This document shows, in pieces, positions 7,534-16,700 of a stretch of 18,508 nt of DNA. The notes below the pieces were generated by a model. The model saw only the letters and a list, made by a program, of their open reading frames with translations. It had not been told where the DNA came from and did not search any database. Source of the DNA: Bacteroidales bacterium (GTDB lineage: Bacteria > Bacteroidota > Bacteroidia > Bacteroidales > UBA7960). Within the stretch, counting starts at the first letter, position 1, and the number at the start of each line of letters is the position of its first letter. The stretch spans positions 1 to 18,508 of the forward strand of contig SKSI01000135.1 in assembly GCA_007123065.1 (NCBI GenBank), given 5' to 3'. The position numbers were made by a program, and so were the translations under genes.

Positions 7534-9789
7534 ATGGCCGGCAAAAAGAAAAATTTTCGCAAGTACACAATTGTTTTATGGCTGTTGTATGCCACTCCTG
7601 TTATATTTGCCATTCTGCTTTTTACAAGCATTTCAATGGGTTTTTGGGGTTTTATGCCCTCTTTTGAAGAACTTGAAAACCCCCGCAGCAACCTTGCCAG
7701 TGAAATTTATTCTGCCGACGGTGAATTGTTGGGAACATTTTACATCCACAACCGTTCCAACGTACAATACAAAGACATATCGCCAAATATGATCCATGCT
7801 TTGCTTGCCACTGAAGATATTCGGTTCCATTATCATTCAGGAGTTGACATCAGGAGCATCTTCAGGGTACTGGTCAGGAACATCATTGGTGGGCGACGAA
7901 GTGCCGGTGGAGGAAGTACGCTGAGTCAACAGCTGGCCAAAAACCTCTTTCCCCGCCAGGAGAACCCTTCAACTGCCGAAATTGTGATCATCAAGCTCAA
8001 GGAATGGGTTACTGCAGCGAAACTGGAACGCAATTACACCAAGGAAGAAATCGTCGCCATGTATCTGAACACGGTCGATTTTGGCAGTCATGCCTTTGGT
8101 GTGAAACTTGCTGCAAAAACCTATTTTAACACCACAACTGAAGACCTGAAGGTCGAGGAAGCAGCTTTGCTGGTTGGCATGCTGAAAGCCCCTTCCTGGT
8201 ATCATCCGGTAAGAAATCCGAAAAGGGCACTTAACCGTCGCCAGGTGGTGCTAACACAGATGGCCCGGTACGAATACATTACCGTTAAAGAACTTGACTC
8301 GCTGATGGCCTTGCCGTTAGATATGTCGAACTTTCAGATCCAGGACCAACATACGGGAATTGCCACATACTTTCGTGAACACCTGCGCAACGAACTGGCT
8401 CAATGGGGCAGGACAAGATTTAAGCCCGATGGCAGCAACTACGACATCTACCGGGACGGTCTGAAAATCTACACAACCATCGACTCCAGGATGCAACGCT
8501 ATGCAGAGGAAGCAGTGGAAGCACATATGGGAAATTATCTGCAACAGGAATTTTTCAACCATTGGGAAGGATTTCACAATGCACCATATGATACCATTCT
8601 ATCCGATAGCATTGTGAATCATCTCGTAATAAATACCATAAGGCGATCTGACCGGTACCGCAGCCTCAGGCGCAGTGGCTTGCCAGAGGACACAATCATG
8701 CAAATCTTCCGTGAGCCCAGGCCGATGCGCGTTTTCTCCTGGCAAGGAGACATTGACACCATCATGTCGCCCCTCGACTCAATCTGGTATTACAAACACT
8801 ACCTGAATGCAGGATTTCTGGCAGTTGAACCCCAAACCGGTCACGTAAAGGCCTATGTGGGAGGGAACAACTTCCGCCATTTCAAATACGATCACGTAAT
8901 GGGAAGCAGGCGTCAGGTCGGTTCGGTCTTTAAACCATTCCTCTACACCCTGGCGATGCAGGAGGGAGAGTTCGGTCCATGCACTCAAGTACCCAATACT
9001 CCGGTTACTTTTGAGCTTTGGAACGATTCCCTCTGGACACCCCAAAATTCCAGCAGCGACAGAGAAGGTGAAATGGTCACACTGCAATGGGCGCTGGCAA
9101 ATTCAACAAATTATATTTCTGCCTTCCTGATGCGACGATACTCTCCGGAGGCCGTAATCCGGCTTGTGCGCAGGATGGGTATTAAAAGCCATATACCTGC
9201 AGTGTATGCCATCGCACTCGGGACACCAGATCTTTCGGTCTATGAGATCGTTGGTGCCAACGCCACGTACGCAAACAAAGGCGTCTATATTGAACCCACC
9301 TTTGTTACCCGCATTGAAGATCAGAGTGGCAATCTGATCGAGGCATTCGTGCCACACCGTGAAGAGGCAATGAGCGAAGAAACTGCCTGGCTGATGCTGG
9401 AGCTAATGAAAGGAGTGGTTTCAGAAGGAACAGGCAGAAGACTGAGATGGCGCTACGGGTTTACACATCCTATAGCCGGAAAAACAGGAACGACTCAAAG
9501 CAACTCCGATGGATGGTTTGTCGGGATCACACCCGATCTGACTGCGGGAGCCTGGGTGGGCGGAGAAGACCGGGGGATCCGTTTCCGTGATCTAAGACTC
9601 GGACAGGGTGCCAATACTGCTTTGCCCATCTGGGCAGAATTCATGACCCGCGTTTACGCAGATGAAACGCTCAATATCAGCAAGGAGGATTTTGAACCAC
9701 CATTACACCCCCCTTCAATTGAAACGGACTGCTCAAACATCGAGAACCAGGAGACTCCGAGAGATTATTTCAGAAGGGACATTTTCTAG
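7534..9789 (+). CDS. mrcA: Bifunctional penicillin-binding protein 1A (class A PBP)
   Basis: Peptidoglycan polymerase and cross-linker of 751 residues, anchored in the inner membrane. The transmembrane segment is at about 13-36. The GT51 glycosyltransferase domain (about 55-230) shows catalytic Glu94 in ATEDIRFHYHSG, the GGSTLSQQLAKN motif, and the EEIVAMYLNTVDFG and KAPSWYHPVRNP motifs. The transpeptidase domain has the three active-site motifs SVFK (Ser464 nucleophile, Lys467), STN (524-526) and KTGT (650-653). The tail (after about 720) is short, without an extra domain. The length is at the lower end of the PBP1A range. It sits between gldH and porZ, a link between wall growth and T9SS envelope parts. 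Confidence 0.96.
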   Translation: MAGKKKNFRKYTIVLWLLYATPVIFAILLFTSISMGFWGFMPSFEELENPRSNLASEIYSADGELLGTFYIHNRSNVQYKDISPNMIHALLATEDIRFHYHSGVDIRSIFRVLVRNIIGGRRSAGGGSTLSQQLAKNLFPRQENPSTAEIVIIKLKEWVTAAKLERNYTKEEIVAMYLNTVDFGSHAFGVKLAAKTYFNTTTEDLKVEEAALLVGMLKAPSWYHPVRNPKRALNRRQVVLTQMARYEYITVKELDSLMALPLDMSNFQIQDQHTGIATYFREHLRNELAQWGRTRFKPDGSNYDIYRDGLKIYTTIDSRMQRYAEEAVEAHMGNYLQQEFFNHWEGFHNAPYDTILSDSIVNHLVINTIRRSDRYRSLRRSGLPEDTIMQIFREPRPMRVFSWQGDIDTIMSPLDSIWYYKHYLNAGFLAVEPQTGHVKAYVGGNNFRHFKYDHVMGSRRQVGSVFKPFLYTLAMQEGEFGPCTQVPNTPVTFELWNDSLWTPQNSSSDREGEMVTLQWALANSTNYISAFLMRRYSPEAVIRLVRRMGIKSHIPAVYAIALGTPDLSVYEIVGANATYANKGVYIEPTFVTRIEDQSGNLIEAFVPHREEAMSEETAWLMLELMKGVVSEGTGRRLRWRYGFTHPIAGKTGTTQSNSDGWFVGITPDLTAGAWVGGEDRGIRFRDLRLGQGANTALPIWAEFMTRVYADETLNISKEDFEPPLHPPSIETDCSNIENQETPRDYFRRDIF

Positions 9790-9827
9790 TCCATAAGCAA
9801 TTGTCCATAAACCTGACTCAAGAATTA

Positions 9828-12173
9828 ATGACCAAAAGAAGCATATTATTCATATTCCTATTATCCCTGATATCCGGCACACCAGTTGTTGCCGAGCCCA
9901 ATAATGCCCCCAAAAGCATTGCCGTAGGACAATGGAGACATCATCTTCCAAACAATACCATCATCAAAGTGGAAGAGACAGGGAATGGCATCATCGGTGC
10001 TACACCATACGGACTTATTGTTTTTAACAAAAACGACAATAGCGTAACGCGCATCAACAAAGTAGACGGACTCAGCGATTTTGACATTACCACCATTGCC
10101 TGGGATTCGCAAAGGGATATCATTCTGATCGGTTACGAAAATGGAAACATCGATGCCATCATCAACAATGACTATGTCAATATCACTGATATTCTCCAGG
10201 CATCCATCCTGGGCAGTAAAAGAATCAACCGCATTATCATTGATGACGACAGGGCTTTGCTTGCCAGCAACTTCGGCATTGTTCACATGAACCTTAATGA
10301 CTTACTGATATACGATACCTGGTTTATCGGGCCTTTTGGAAGCATGGTACAGGTTCATGACCTGCTGATTGCCGGGGATATGCTTTATGCAGCCACGAAT
10401 GCAGGCCTGCTGACAACAAGCATCGACACACCCAACCCCGCCGATTACCGGCAATGGGAGGAAGTTTCTGTTATAGAGGAAAACAATGCAGTATACAACA
10501 AGCTGGCCTTTCATCGCGGCCATCTGTTCGTGAACCGCACAGATCAGCAGGAAGACATTATTTATTTTCTTGATGGAGATGACTGGAAACCGTTTCCTCT
10601 CCCCGACGAACCAGATCTGAAAGAAACAAGGGTGCTGACTGAAAGCGGTGGCCGCTTGATTATCGCACACGACAATGTATTGCGCATTTTTGATGCCGAC
10701 ATGACACAAACTGAAACAATCAGCAATTACCGCCCTGGTTCCGTTTCCGCTTTCGATGCGCTTTATGACTCCGGCGAACAACTCTGGATTGGTGATCGCC
10801 GGCAGGGCCTGATCAGGCAACTTGGAAAATATGACTTTGAAAAGATTCTTTTGCCGGGGCCACCCTATTCAAATGCTTTTGGAGTCGCCAGTGGCGGAGG
10901 AAGACTGTGGGTCGCACCCGGAGCAATTTCTTATGGAGGAGTTAACAGCTGGAATCAAAATGGTGTTTTCCTTTTTGAGTCTGGACAGTGGGAAACCTTT
11001 AACCGGCTGAGCTTTCCGCTTCTGCAAGACGTAGCTGACATTTTCAGCATCACAGTGCATCCGGCAAACAACAGCATCGCTTATGCAGCCAGCTGGTTCG
11101 GAGGCCTGGTGGAACTCAGTCCTGAAGGTGTCGTGAACGTTTACAATGAAGAAAACAGCAGCTTGCAAAAACGAGCAGGATTTGAAGACAGACTGCGCGT
11201 AGGTGGAACTGCCATAGATCGCGACGGAAATCTTTGGGTGACCAACTCGGAAGCAGACAAGCCCCTCTCCGTGAAGAAAGCAAACGGCCAGTGGATGGCC
11301 TTCGGAAGTAACGGTATTGTTAGTCCCCAAATGCTCATCAGAGAGATCATCATCGACAACAGCAACCAAAAATGGATCAACCTGCCCGGTAACGGAATAT
11401 ACGTGTTCAGGGAAAACACGCTGGATCACGCCAATAATTTTGAGGCCAGACGACTTACAACGCAGATCAATAATGGCGGACTCCCAAATAATAATGTGCA
11501 CAGCATTGCTATGGACCAAAGTGGCTACATATGGGTTGGCACTGCAGAAGGGGTTGGTATATTTTATTCACCCCATGCGGCTTTTTCTGGTGACCCATTC
11601 AATGCTCAACGCATCATTGTGGAACAAGACGACGGCTTCGCAGGATACCTGCTGGAAACGGAAACCGTAACAACCATTGAAGTGGATGGTTCCAACAAAA
11701 AATGGTTTGGAACACAACGTTCAGGAGCTTTTCTGCTTTCTGCCGACGGAAGGGAAACCATTTTTCACTTCAATAAAGAAAACAGCCCGCTCCCATCAAA
11801 CAATATTCTGGACATCACCATCGATGGTCAAAGTGGAGAAGTTTTCTTTGCCACCGACCGCGGACTGGTTTCATACCGTGGTTTTGCCACAGAAGCAACC
11901 AACAGGCATACAAATGCTTATGCTTTCCCTAACCCCGTGCGCTCAGGTTATGCGGGCTATATCTCCATAAAAGGATTGGTCAGGAACGCAAACGTGAAAA
12001 TCACTGACATCAATGGCAATCTGGTCTGGGAAACCATTGCCGAAGGAGGGCAGGCCGTGTGGAACGGTCAGAATCTTTTTGGCAGCAGGCCGGCTACCGG
12101 AGTTTATCTTGTGTTCTCCACCAACGACGATGGAGAAGAAACCATGGTCACCAAGATAATGTTCAACAAATAA
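9828..12173 (+). CDS. porZ: T9SS surface protein PorZ (two-component-regulator-propeller type)
   Basis: 781-residue exported protein. ATG at 9828 gives a clean signal peptide (MTKRSILFIFLLSLISGTPVVA); an in-frame TTG at 9801 would bury it. The body consists of beta-propeller repeats. The opening QWRHHLPNNTIIKVEETGN and the blocks near residues 551 (LPNNNVHSIAMDQSGYIWVG) and 655 (LPSNNILDITIDG) are regulator-propeller (Reg_prop) type. Residues about 697-781, beginning AYAFPNPV and containing VKITDINGNLV and ATGVYLVF, form a T9SS C-terminal sorting domain. In Porphyromonas gingivalis PorZ joins PorU, PorV and PorQ in the cell-surface attachment complex and delivers anionic LPS to the sortase PorU. 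The assignment rests on domain order, size and neighbours. A generic propeller cargo protein with a sorting domain is the alternative. It sits 38 bp after the PBP gene and 28 bp before recO. Confidence 0.85.
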   Translation: MTKRSILFIFLLSLISGTPVVAEPNNAPKSIAVGQWRHHLPNNTIIKVEETGNGIIGATPYGLIVFNKNDNSVTRINKVDGLSDFDITTIAWDSQRDIILIGYENGNIDAIINNDYVNITDILQASILGSKRINRIIIDDDRALLASNFGIVHMNLNDLLIYDTWFIGPFGSMVQVHDLLIAGDMLYAATNAGLLTTSIDTPNPADYRQWEEVSVIEENNAVYNKLAFHRGHLFVNRTDQQEDIIYFLDGDDWKPFPLPDEPDLKETRVLTESGGRLIIAHDNVLRIFDADMTQTETISNYRPGSVSAFDALYDSGEQLWIGDRRQGLIRQLGKYDFEKILLPGPPYSNAFGVASGGGRLWVAPGAISYGGVNSWNQNGVFLFESGQWETFNRLSFPLLQDVADIFSITVHPANNSIAYAASWFGGLVELSPEGVVNVYNEENSSLQKRAGFEDRLRVGGTAIDRDGNLWVTNSEADKPLSVKKANGQWMAFGSNGIVSPQMLIREIIIDNSNQKWINLPGNGIYVFRENTLDHANNFEARRLTTQINNGGLPNNNVHSIAMDQSGYIWVGTAEGVGIFYSPHAAFSGDPFNAQRIIVEQDDGFAGYLLETETVTTIEVDGSNKKWFGTQRSGAFLLSADGRETIFHFNKENSPLPSNNILDITIDGQSGEVFFATDRGLVSYRGFATEATNRHTNAYAFPNPVRSGYAGYISIKGLVRNANVKITDINGNLVWETIAEGGQAVWNGQNLFGSRPATGVYLVFSTNDDGEETMVTKIMFNK

Positions 12174-12201
12174 ACGGGTTGACCGCTGCATAGAAAAACT
12201 G

Positions 12202-12930
12202 ATGATTACAAAAACCAAGGGTGTCATTCTGCATAGTCTGAAGTACGGGGAAACCAGCATCATTGCCAAAGTTTTTACGCGGGAGGATGGCTTGCAGTCT
12301 TACATCATACCTGGCGTCAGAAAACAAAAATCAAAAATCAAGCAAAATCTTTTTCAGCCCCTATCGGTTGTTGACCTTGTTGCATACCATAAAGACAGGG
12401 AAGGATTGCATCACATCAAAGAAATCCGATGTCCGCGGGCTTATGAAACAATCCCTTATGACGTTTCCAAATCTTCCGTTGCAATATTTTTAGCCGAAGT
12501 GTTAAACCACGCTCTCAAACGCCAGGAAGCCAATCCTGCTTTCTTCGACTTTTTAGAGGATGCACTCCATTTCCTGGATCGTGAAAAAGGCAGTATGGCG
12601 CATTTTCACATCGTGTTTTTGCTCCGTCTGAGCCGCTATCTCGGTATCGAACCCCGCGCAAACCATTCGGAAAAGGATCGTTTTTTCAACATCAGGGAGG
12701 GTGTATTCAGCAACACTTTTGAAAATTCCGAATATTGCCTTGATCAAGAAATCAGCAGGCTTTTCTCAGAAGCAATTACAACCGAATTAAAAGAACATAA
12801 ACATATCAGAACCACCAAAGCCGACAGGAAGATCCTGCTGCTTAAAACGATCGACTATTACCGGTATCACCTGGAAGGGATGCCGGAGATGAAATCATTT
12901 GCGGTGTTGGAGATGGTGTTGGGAGCTTAA
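12202..12930 (+). CDS. recO: DNA repair protein RecO
   Basis: Recombination mediator of 242 residues that, with RecR, helps load RecA on SSB-coated single-stranded DNA and anneals strands. The N-terminal OB-fold (about 1-80) is clear from TKTKGVILHSLKYGETSIIA, GLQSYIIPGVRKQKS and NLFQPLSVVDLVAYHK. The rest is the helical C-terminal domain. The Cys4 zinc finger of some RecO proteins is absent, as is usual in this phylum. It is the last gene of the plus-strand run. Convergent with it, 66 bp away, is the transporter pseudogene. Confidence 0.95.
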   Translation: MITKTKGVILHSLKYGETSIIAKVFTREDGLQSYIIPGVRKQKSKIKQNLFQPLSVVDLVAYHKDREGLHHIKEIRCPRAYETIPYDVSKSSVAIFLAEVLNHALKRQEANPAFFDFLEDALHFLDREKGSMAHFHIVFLLRLSRYLGIEPRANHSEKDRFFNIREGVFSNTFENSEYCLDQEISRLFSEAITTELKEHKHIRTTKADRKILLLKTIDYYRYHLEGMPEMKSFAVLEMVLGA

Positions 12931-12938
12931 TTCCATAT

Positions 12939-12953
12939 CTGTCTGCCAGACAG
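12939..12953. repeat. Short inverted repeat between recO and the transporter pseudogene
   Basis: CTGTCTG and CAGACAG are arranged head to head around a single C; as a hairpin this would be a 5-bp stem with a 5-nt loop. No T-run follows on either strand, so it is a weak terminator candidate at best. It could equally be a fragment of a dispersed intergenic repeat. Confidence 0.35.
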
Positions 12954-12996
12954 GATGTGTTCTGTTATCCATTGCCTGAGAGTAGCATCACCTGAA

Positions 12997-13647
12997 TTAC
13001 AGTTCACCCCTCCTGCGAATCAGTTCTTCTTTAATATCATTGGCTTTCTTCTCAGTCAGGTCGTATTTCCACATGACCAGAATTGCTAATCCGGCTGTAA
13101 AAGCCGGAACAAAAATATTTGCCAGCCGCAGGCGCGTGAGCGTTTCTGCCGTCTGGGTTACTGCATTCTGATCGAAGCCTACCAGCTTGAGCACCAATCC
13201 GCCCAATACCAGAGCAAGACCCTGACCCAGCTTAACCATCCACCAATAAATGGCCCCGAACGTTCCTTCTTTTCTCGGCATACCATTGTTTAACTCATCC
13301 AAATCACATACATCTGCGAATTTTCAGGATTAAGTTGCCATAAAACAGCAAACAAAACACCACTCAAAATGGCTCCGGCAAAAATGTAAGGCCTTCTGCG
13401 TCCAAAGCGTGATTTGGTATTATCCGTAATGTAGCCCATAATGGGGTCGGTAATGGCATCGAAAAACCTTGGTAAGAGCCCCCGAGTAATCCTGCCAGAA
13501 GCGGGCCCATCCCGAAAGCCGTAAGCAGGAAGAAAGCAAAAACACCTAAAGATCCGGGCAGCAAGTTATTAACCAGGTTCCCAGCTTCGAAAGCTGCTTT
13601 TTATCCAAGAGGGATCCTGTGTTTTAGGGCGTAACAGTTGCTGACAT
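12997..13647 (-). pseudogene. Collapsed MFS/GPH-type sugar transporter, multiple lesions
   Basis: Remains of a sugar:cation symporter of the major facilitator superfamily. Read from ATG 13647, the N-terminal half can be rebuilt across three frames: MSATVTP, then NTGSLLDKKQLSKLG, then NLVNNLLPGSLGVFAFFLLT, then RFFDAITDPIMGYITDNTKS followed by RFGRRRPYIF, the conserved loop between helices 2 and 3 of this family. Lesions are a TAA at codon 8 (13624-13626), a missing base near 13577-13579, a missing base in the C-run 13479-13483, and an internal deletion with frame change near 13318-13325. The deletion joins LWQLNPENS directly to ADVCDLDELNNG of the last two helices. The final 105 or so residues (GAIYWWMVKLGQGLALVLGG and the terminal basic tail) are intact. 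About 215 residues remain of a family that usually has 440-480. It is last in the GH3 / phosphorylase cluster, as expected for an oligosaccharide importer. Confidence 0.88.
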
Positions 13648-13759
13648 ATTAGATTATTTTTCGTATTAGTGATTCTTACTGCCGCTTATCAATGTTTTAT
13701 ACTTTGATCTGGACATCTTGTCCTTGTTTCTTCTTGTCTTTGTTTAAATCGTTTAATGC
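13648..13759. other. Spacer between phosphorylase gene and transporter pseudogene
   Basis: 112 bp, pyrimidine-rich on the plus strand. It contains a 16-bp-period direct repeat (13717-13745) and a small inverted repeat, GGACA-TCT-TGTCC (13711-13723). No minus-strand TAnnTTTG box was found for the pseudogene. Confidence 0.5.
13717..13745. repeat. Imperfect direct repeat, 13-bp unit
   Basis: CTTGTCCTTGTTT (13717-13729) and CTTGTCTTTGTTT (13733-13745) differ at one base and are separated by CTT, giving a 16-bp period. It looks like a slippage product in a C/T-rich spacer. No function can be assigned. Confidence 0.55.
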
Positions 13760-16700
13760 TTAACTTCTCAAACGCGTTTCTTTTAAATAAACCACAATCC
13801 GCTCAATGCTGCCGGTGCGTTGAAACACCTGCCGGCTGTTTTCCTGGTCCAGCCAAAGTGTGTCCAGGCTTTTTTCCGCTCCATCAGAAAAAATCAGTTT
13901 CAATCTTTCCTCATCAGCAATCTTATATATCACCGGAATCTGACAGTATGTAAAACAGAGCGAGCCGGATTCCAGCTGCAATGGCTTTGGCTCATTTCGG
14001 ATGTTGAAGTATTCAACTGAATATGCTTCATTTACAAACGCTTCTCTTCTGAGCAAACAAGGATTAAAAACCAACTGTCCTTCTTTAACAAAAACCCCAG
14101 TTTCTCCGAAATGGACAAGAATATCTTCTTTTACCTGCCCGGTCATACCGGGTTGCTGGGCGCCTCTGTGTTGCGGTGTGTGTGAGTAGGGATCGGTTGG
14201 GAAAGCACCGTACAACACGGGAGATTTGTGCACCCCTATTCCGGCATCGATCTCGTAATAATGTTCCAGCAGCCTCCCTGTCAACACAGGGTCAGCCTCT
14301 TCTGCAATAGCTTTCAGACAGCATTCCTGTGTGGCTAAAAGCAATTTCGACACCATGTGCCAATAGATAGAGCCAAGACCTTCATAGGCGAAAAAGGTGC
14401 CGGACCTACCGGTAAATGACTTATGGTTAAAAACTTTCTCGAAAATATTCAGCACCAGTTTCCGGTCTTTTTGCACCAGGTCTTTGTAAGCACCGGTTGC
14501 CATTTTATCAAGGGCTTTATCCAGGTCTGATGCATTCCTGAAACTGCCATTAAAATGGAAAACACCTTGAATATCCATATCAACGATCTCTTTGTTCATA
14601 TCAGAGATCAGTTTTTTAAGCAATTCTGATGATTTTATTTCTTTATCAGGAATGCTGTTTTTCTCTAAAAAACCCGGCAGTTTCTTGTTTGGATATAAAA
14701 TGTAACTATACTGATCCTTCCTGAACAAGGCACTTGCTTTTAATGCATCGAGTACTTCCAAAGCGCCTTCTGCACTTAAATATCCGGAACTCAGCACAGC
14801 AACCTGACCCTCCAGCATTTCACTCAGATGGGCATAAGAAACCTCGTTTTCTGTGGCAGACATCAGGTTGTATGCGTGGAATAGCTTGTCGGATCTTTGG
14901 TTCGCCTGAATAGCGTGCTCAATAAAAGCCAGGCAAATACTAGTAAATCTTTTTAGTCCCTGTAAGGACACACTTCTTTTCTTGCCCCAGAAACCACTCT
15001 GATAGATGTGTTGCCTGTATTCAGATGCCGCAACCCCCATACGATCCAGAATGATCTTCCTGTCGGCATCCGAAATGTTTCCGGCCAGCAATGGACTATA
15101 CTCATACAGCGTTTCGCGTACATTGTGGTAAAACTCTATCAATTCACTTGACACCTTTATTTGTTCCATTTCAGAACCAGACAAAATCTGCTCAAAAAAC
15201 TTCATAAAACGGCGCAGGTAATACAATGTAACCATTGAGACGCCATTTCCTACCAGTGCATTATTGGCATCATTCCATTCAGGCCGTTGTGTGTTCAACC
15301 AGATACCGGCCTCAGGAATAAAATTTGACATTTTTGCCAGCACCGTTGCCAGTATTTTCTCCAGAAAATTTACATGGTATATGGCCTTGTTTCCATCAGC
15401 AAGCAGTGCACCATCGGCTCCTAAAAGCTGGCGCCTTTCCCTGATTAATTGATCCCGGATAGCATCAAATTCAATGGTGTCTTTCGGATGTTTCAGGATC
15501 TGATCATAGGGTTTGATGATGTAAGGAACTGCAGCATATACGAACCAGTCCTTATCAAAAAAGGATTGCAACCTTCCGGGTTTATGTTTCTCGATGATCT
15601 CCAGAAACTTTTGCAGGTAAATGATCTGGTGGTCGCCCCAATAGCCTATATATGACCAGGGATTGTCAGGCTCAATGGTTTCCCAGTCGAAACCGTCTTT
15701 GGTGACTCTGTAGGGGTTGTATCCATCAAAAGTAGAAGCATTCAGAAACTTAAAGATCATTCCTTCAATAAATTCAGGATAGGAATACGCCAGTGCTTCC
15801 CAGTTTTGGAACAAATCCCTCCAGTTGCCTTCATAATCAAGGATTTTGGAACCATCTGTTTCATTTTGGGTATTGATGGTAAAAAAGTTCCAGGGGCGGC
15901 TTGGATCTCCGTGCCTGCGGCTGAACTTCAGGGGCAGATATTCAATGGAAAGTCTGATCAGGTCAGCATCTTTGCTTTTTGTAAGATCGTTTTGAAGGAC
16001 CGTTTGGCTGAACGTATCGTCAAGACCGTTAATAAAGTCCTTGTTTCTTGACACAACCTCTTTATTGGCTTTCGCCAGATAACTGATAAAGTCATCTTTT
16101 TCAATACGATAGTTCTCGTCAAAGATTCCCCCACGCATGATGTTGAACAACACATTGGAAAAGTGGCGGGTATCCTTCAGCTTGTCATCAGTAAACTGCA
16201 GACCATCAGCATTTGCAACAAGTTGAAGCAGGCTTAGCGTTCCTGAGTCAATGTCATCTTGAATTGTTTTTTCCAGTTCATTCTTTTCCTTTATAAACTG
16301 AGAAAGACCTACAACCTGTGATTGGTTTTGGTTTACATTTGCAATAATTTTCCACCTTTTCCCGGCACCCGGAGGCAACATGATATCAGCAGACACAAAA
16401 TAAGCTCCTCTTTCACCTTTGACATCACGTTCCGCAACAATTTCTTGTTTTCGCCTGAAATTTTTCAACTGTAAAGAGGAAAGCAGGTGTTTGGGTTGAT
16501 CCAGCCCAAATGACCAGACTATATTCGCCTTTAATGCTTCGCTGGGTTCTGCACGGTCTACAATAATGGCACTAAGTGCATAGATGCCAATCCCTGCCGA
16601 AGGCTCCAGTTCACTTCTCTTATAGGCATCTGCAAGATTACTGGTTGATTGCTGCAGATCGCTGGGAACACCATATGGCATAATGTTCTGTATGCCGTCT

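Noticed and set aside
7065..7691. Minus-strand open frame of 208 codons across gldH and the start of the PBP gene
   Set aside because: It spans two well-supported plus-strand genes and shows no protein family features.
12939..12953. Rho-independent terminator after recO
   Set aside because: The stem is only 5 bp and has no T-run on either strand, so it is listed only as an inverted repeat.
12997..13302. A separate 101-residue membrane protein
   Set aside because: It matches the last two helices of a GPH/MFS transporter and lacks its own plausible start; the upstream residues ADVCDLDE continue the same family match.
13364..13564. A separate small membrane protein of 66 residues
   Set aside because: Its hydrophobic part continues in another frame into the conserved transporter loop, so it is one frame of a broken MFS gene, not a gene of its own.
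13698..13706. Plus-strand promoter box near TATACTTTG
   Set aside because: The spacing inside the box is off by one base and no plus-strand gene lies downstream.
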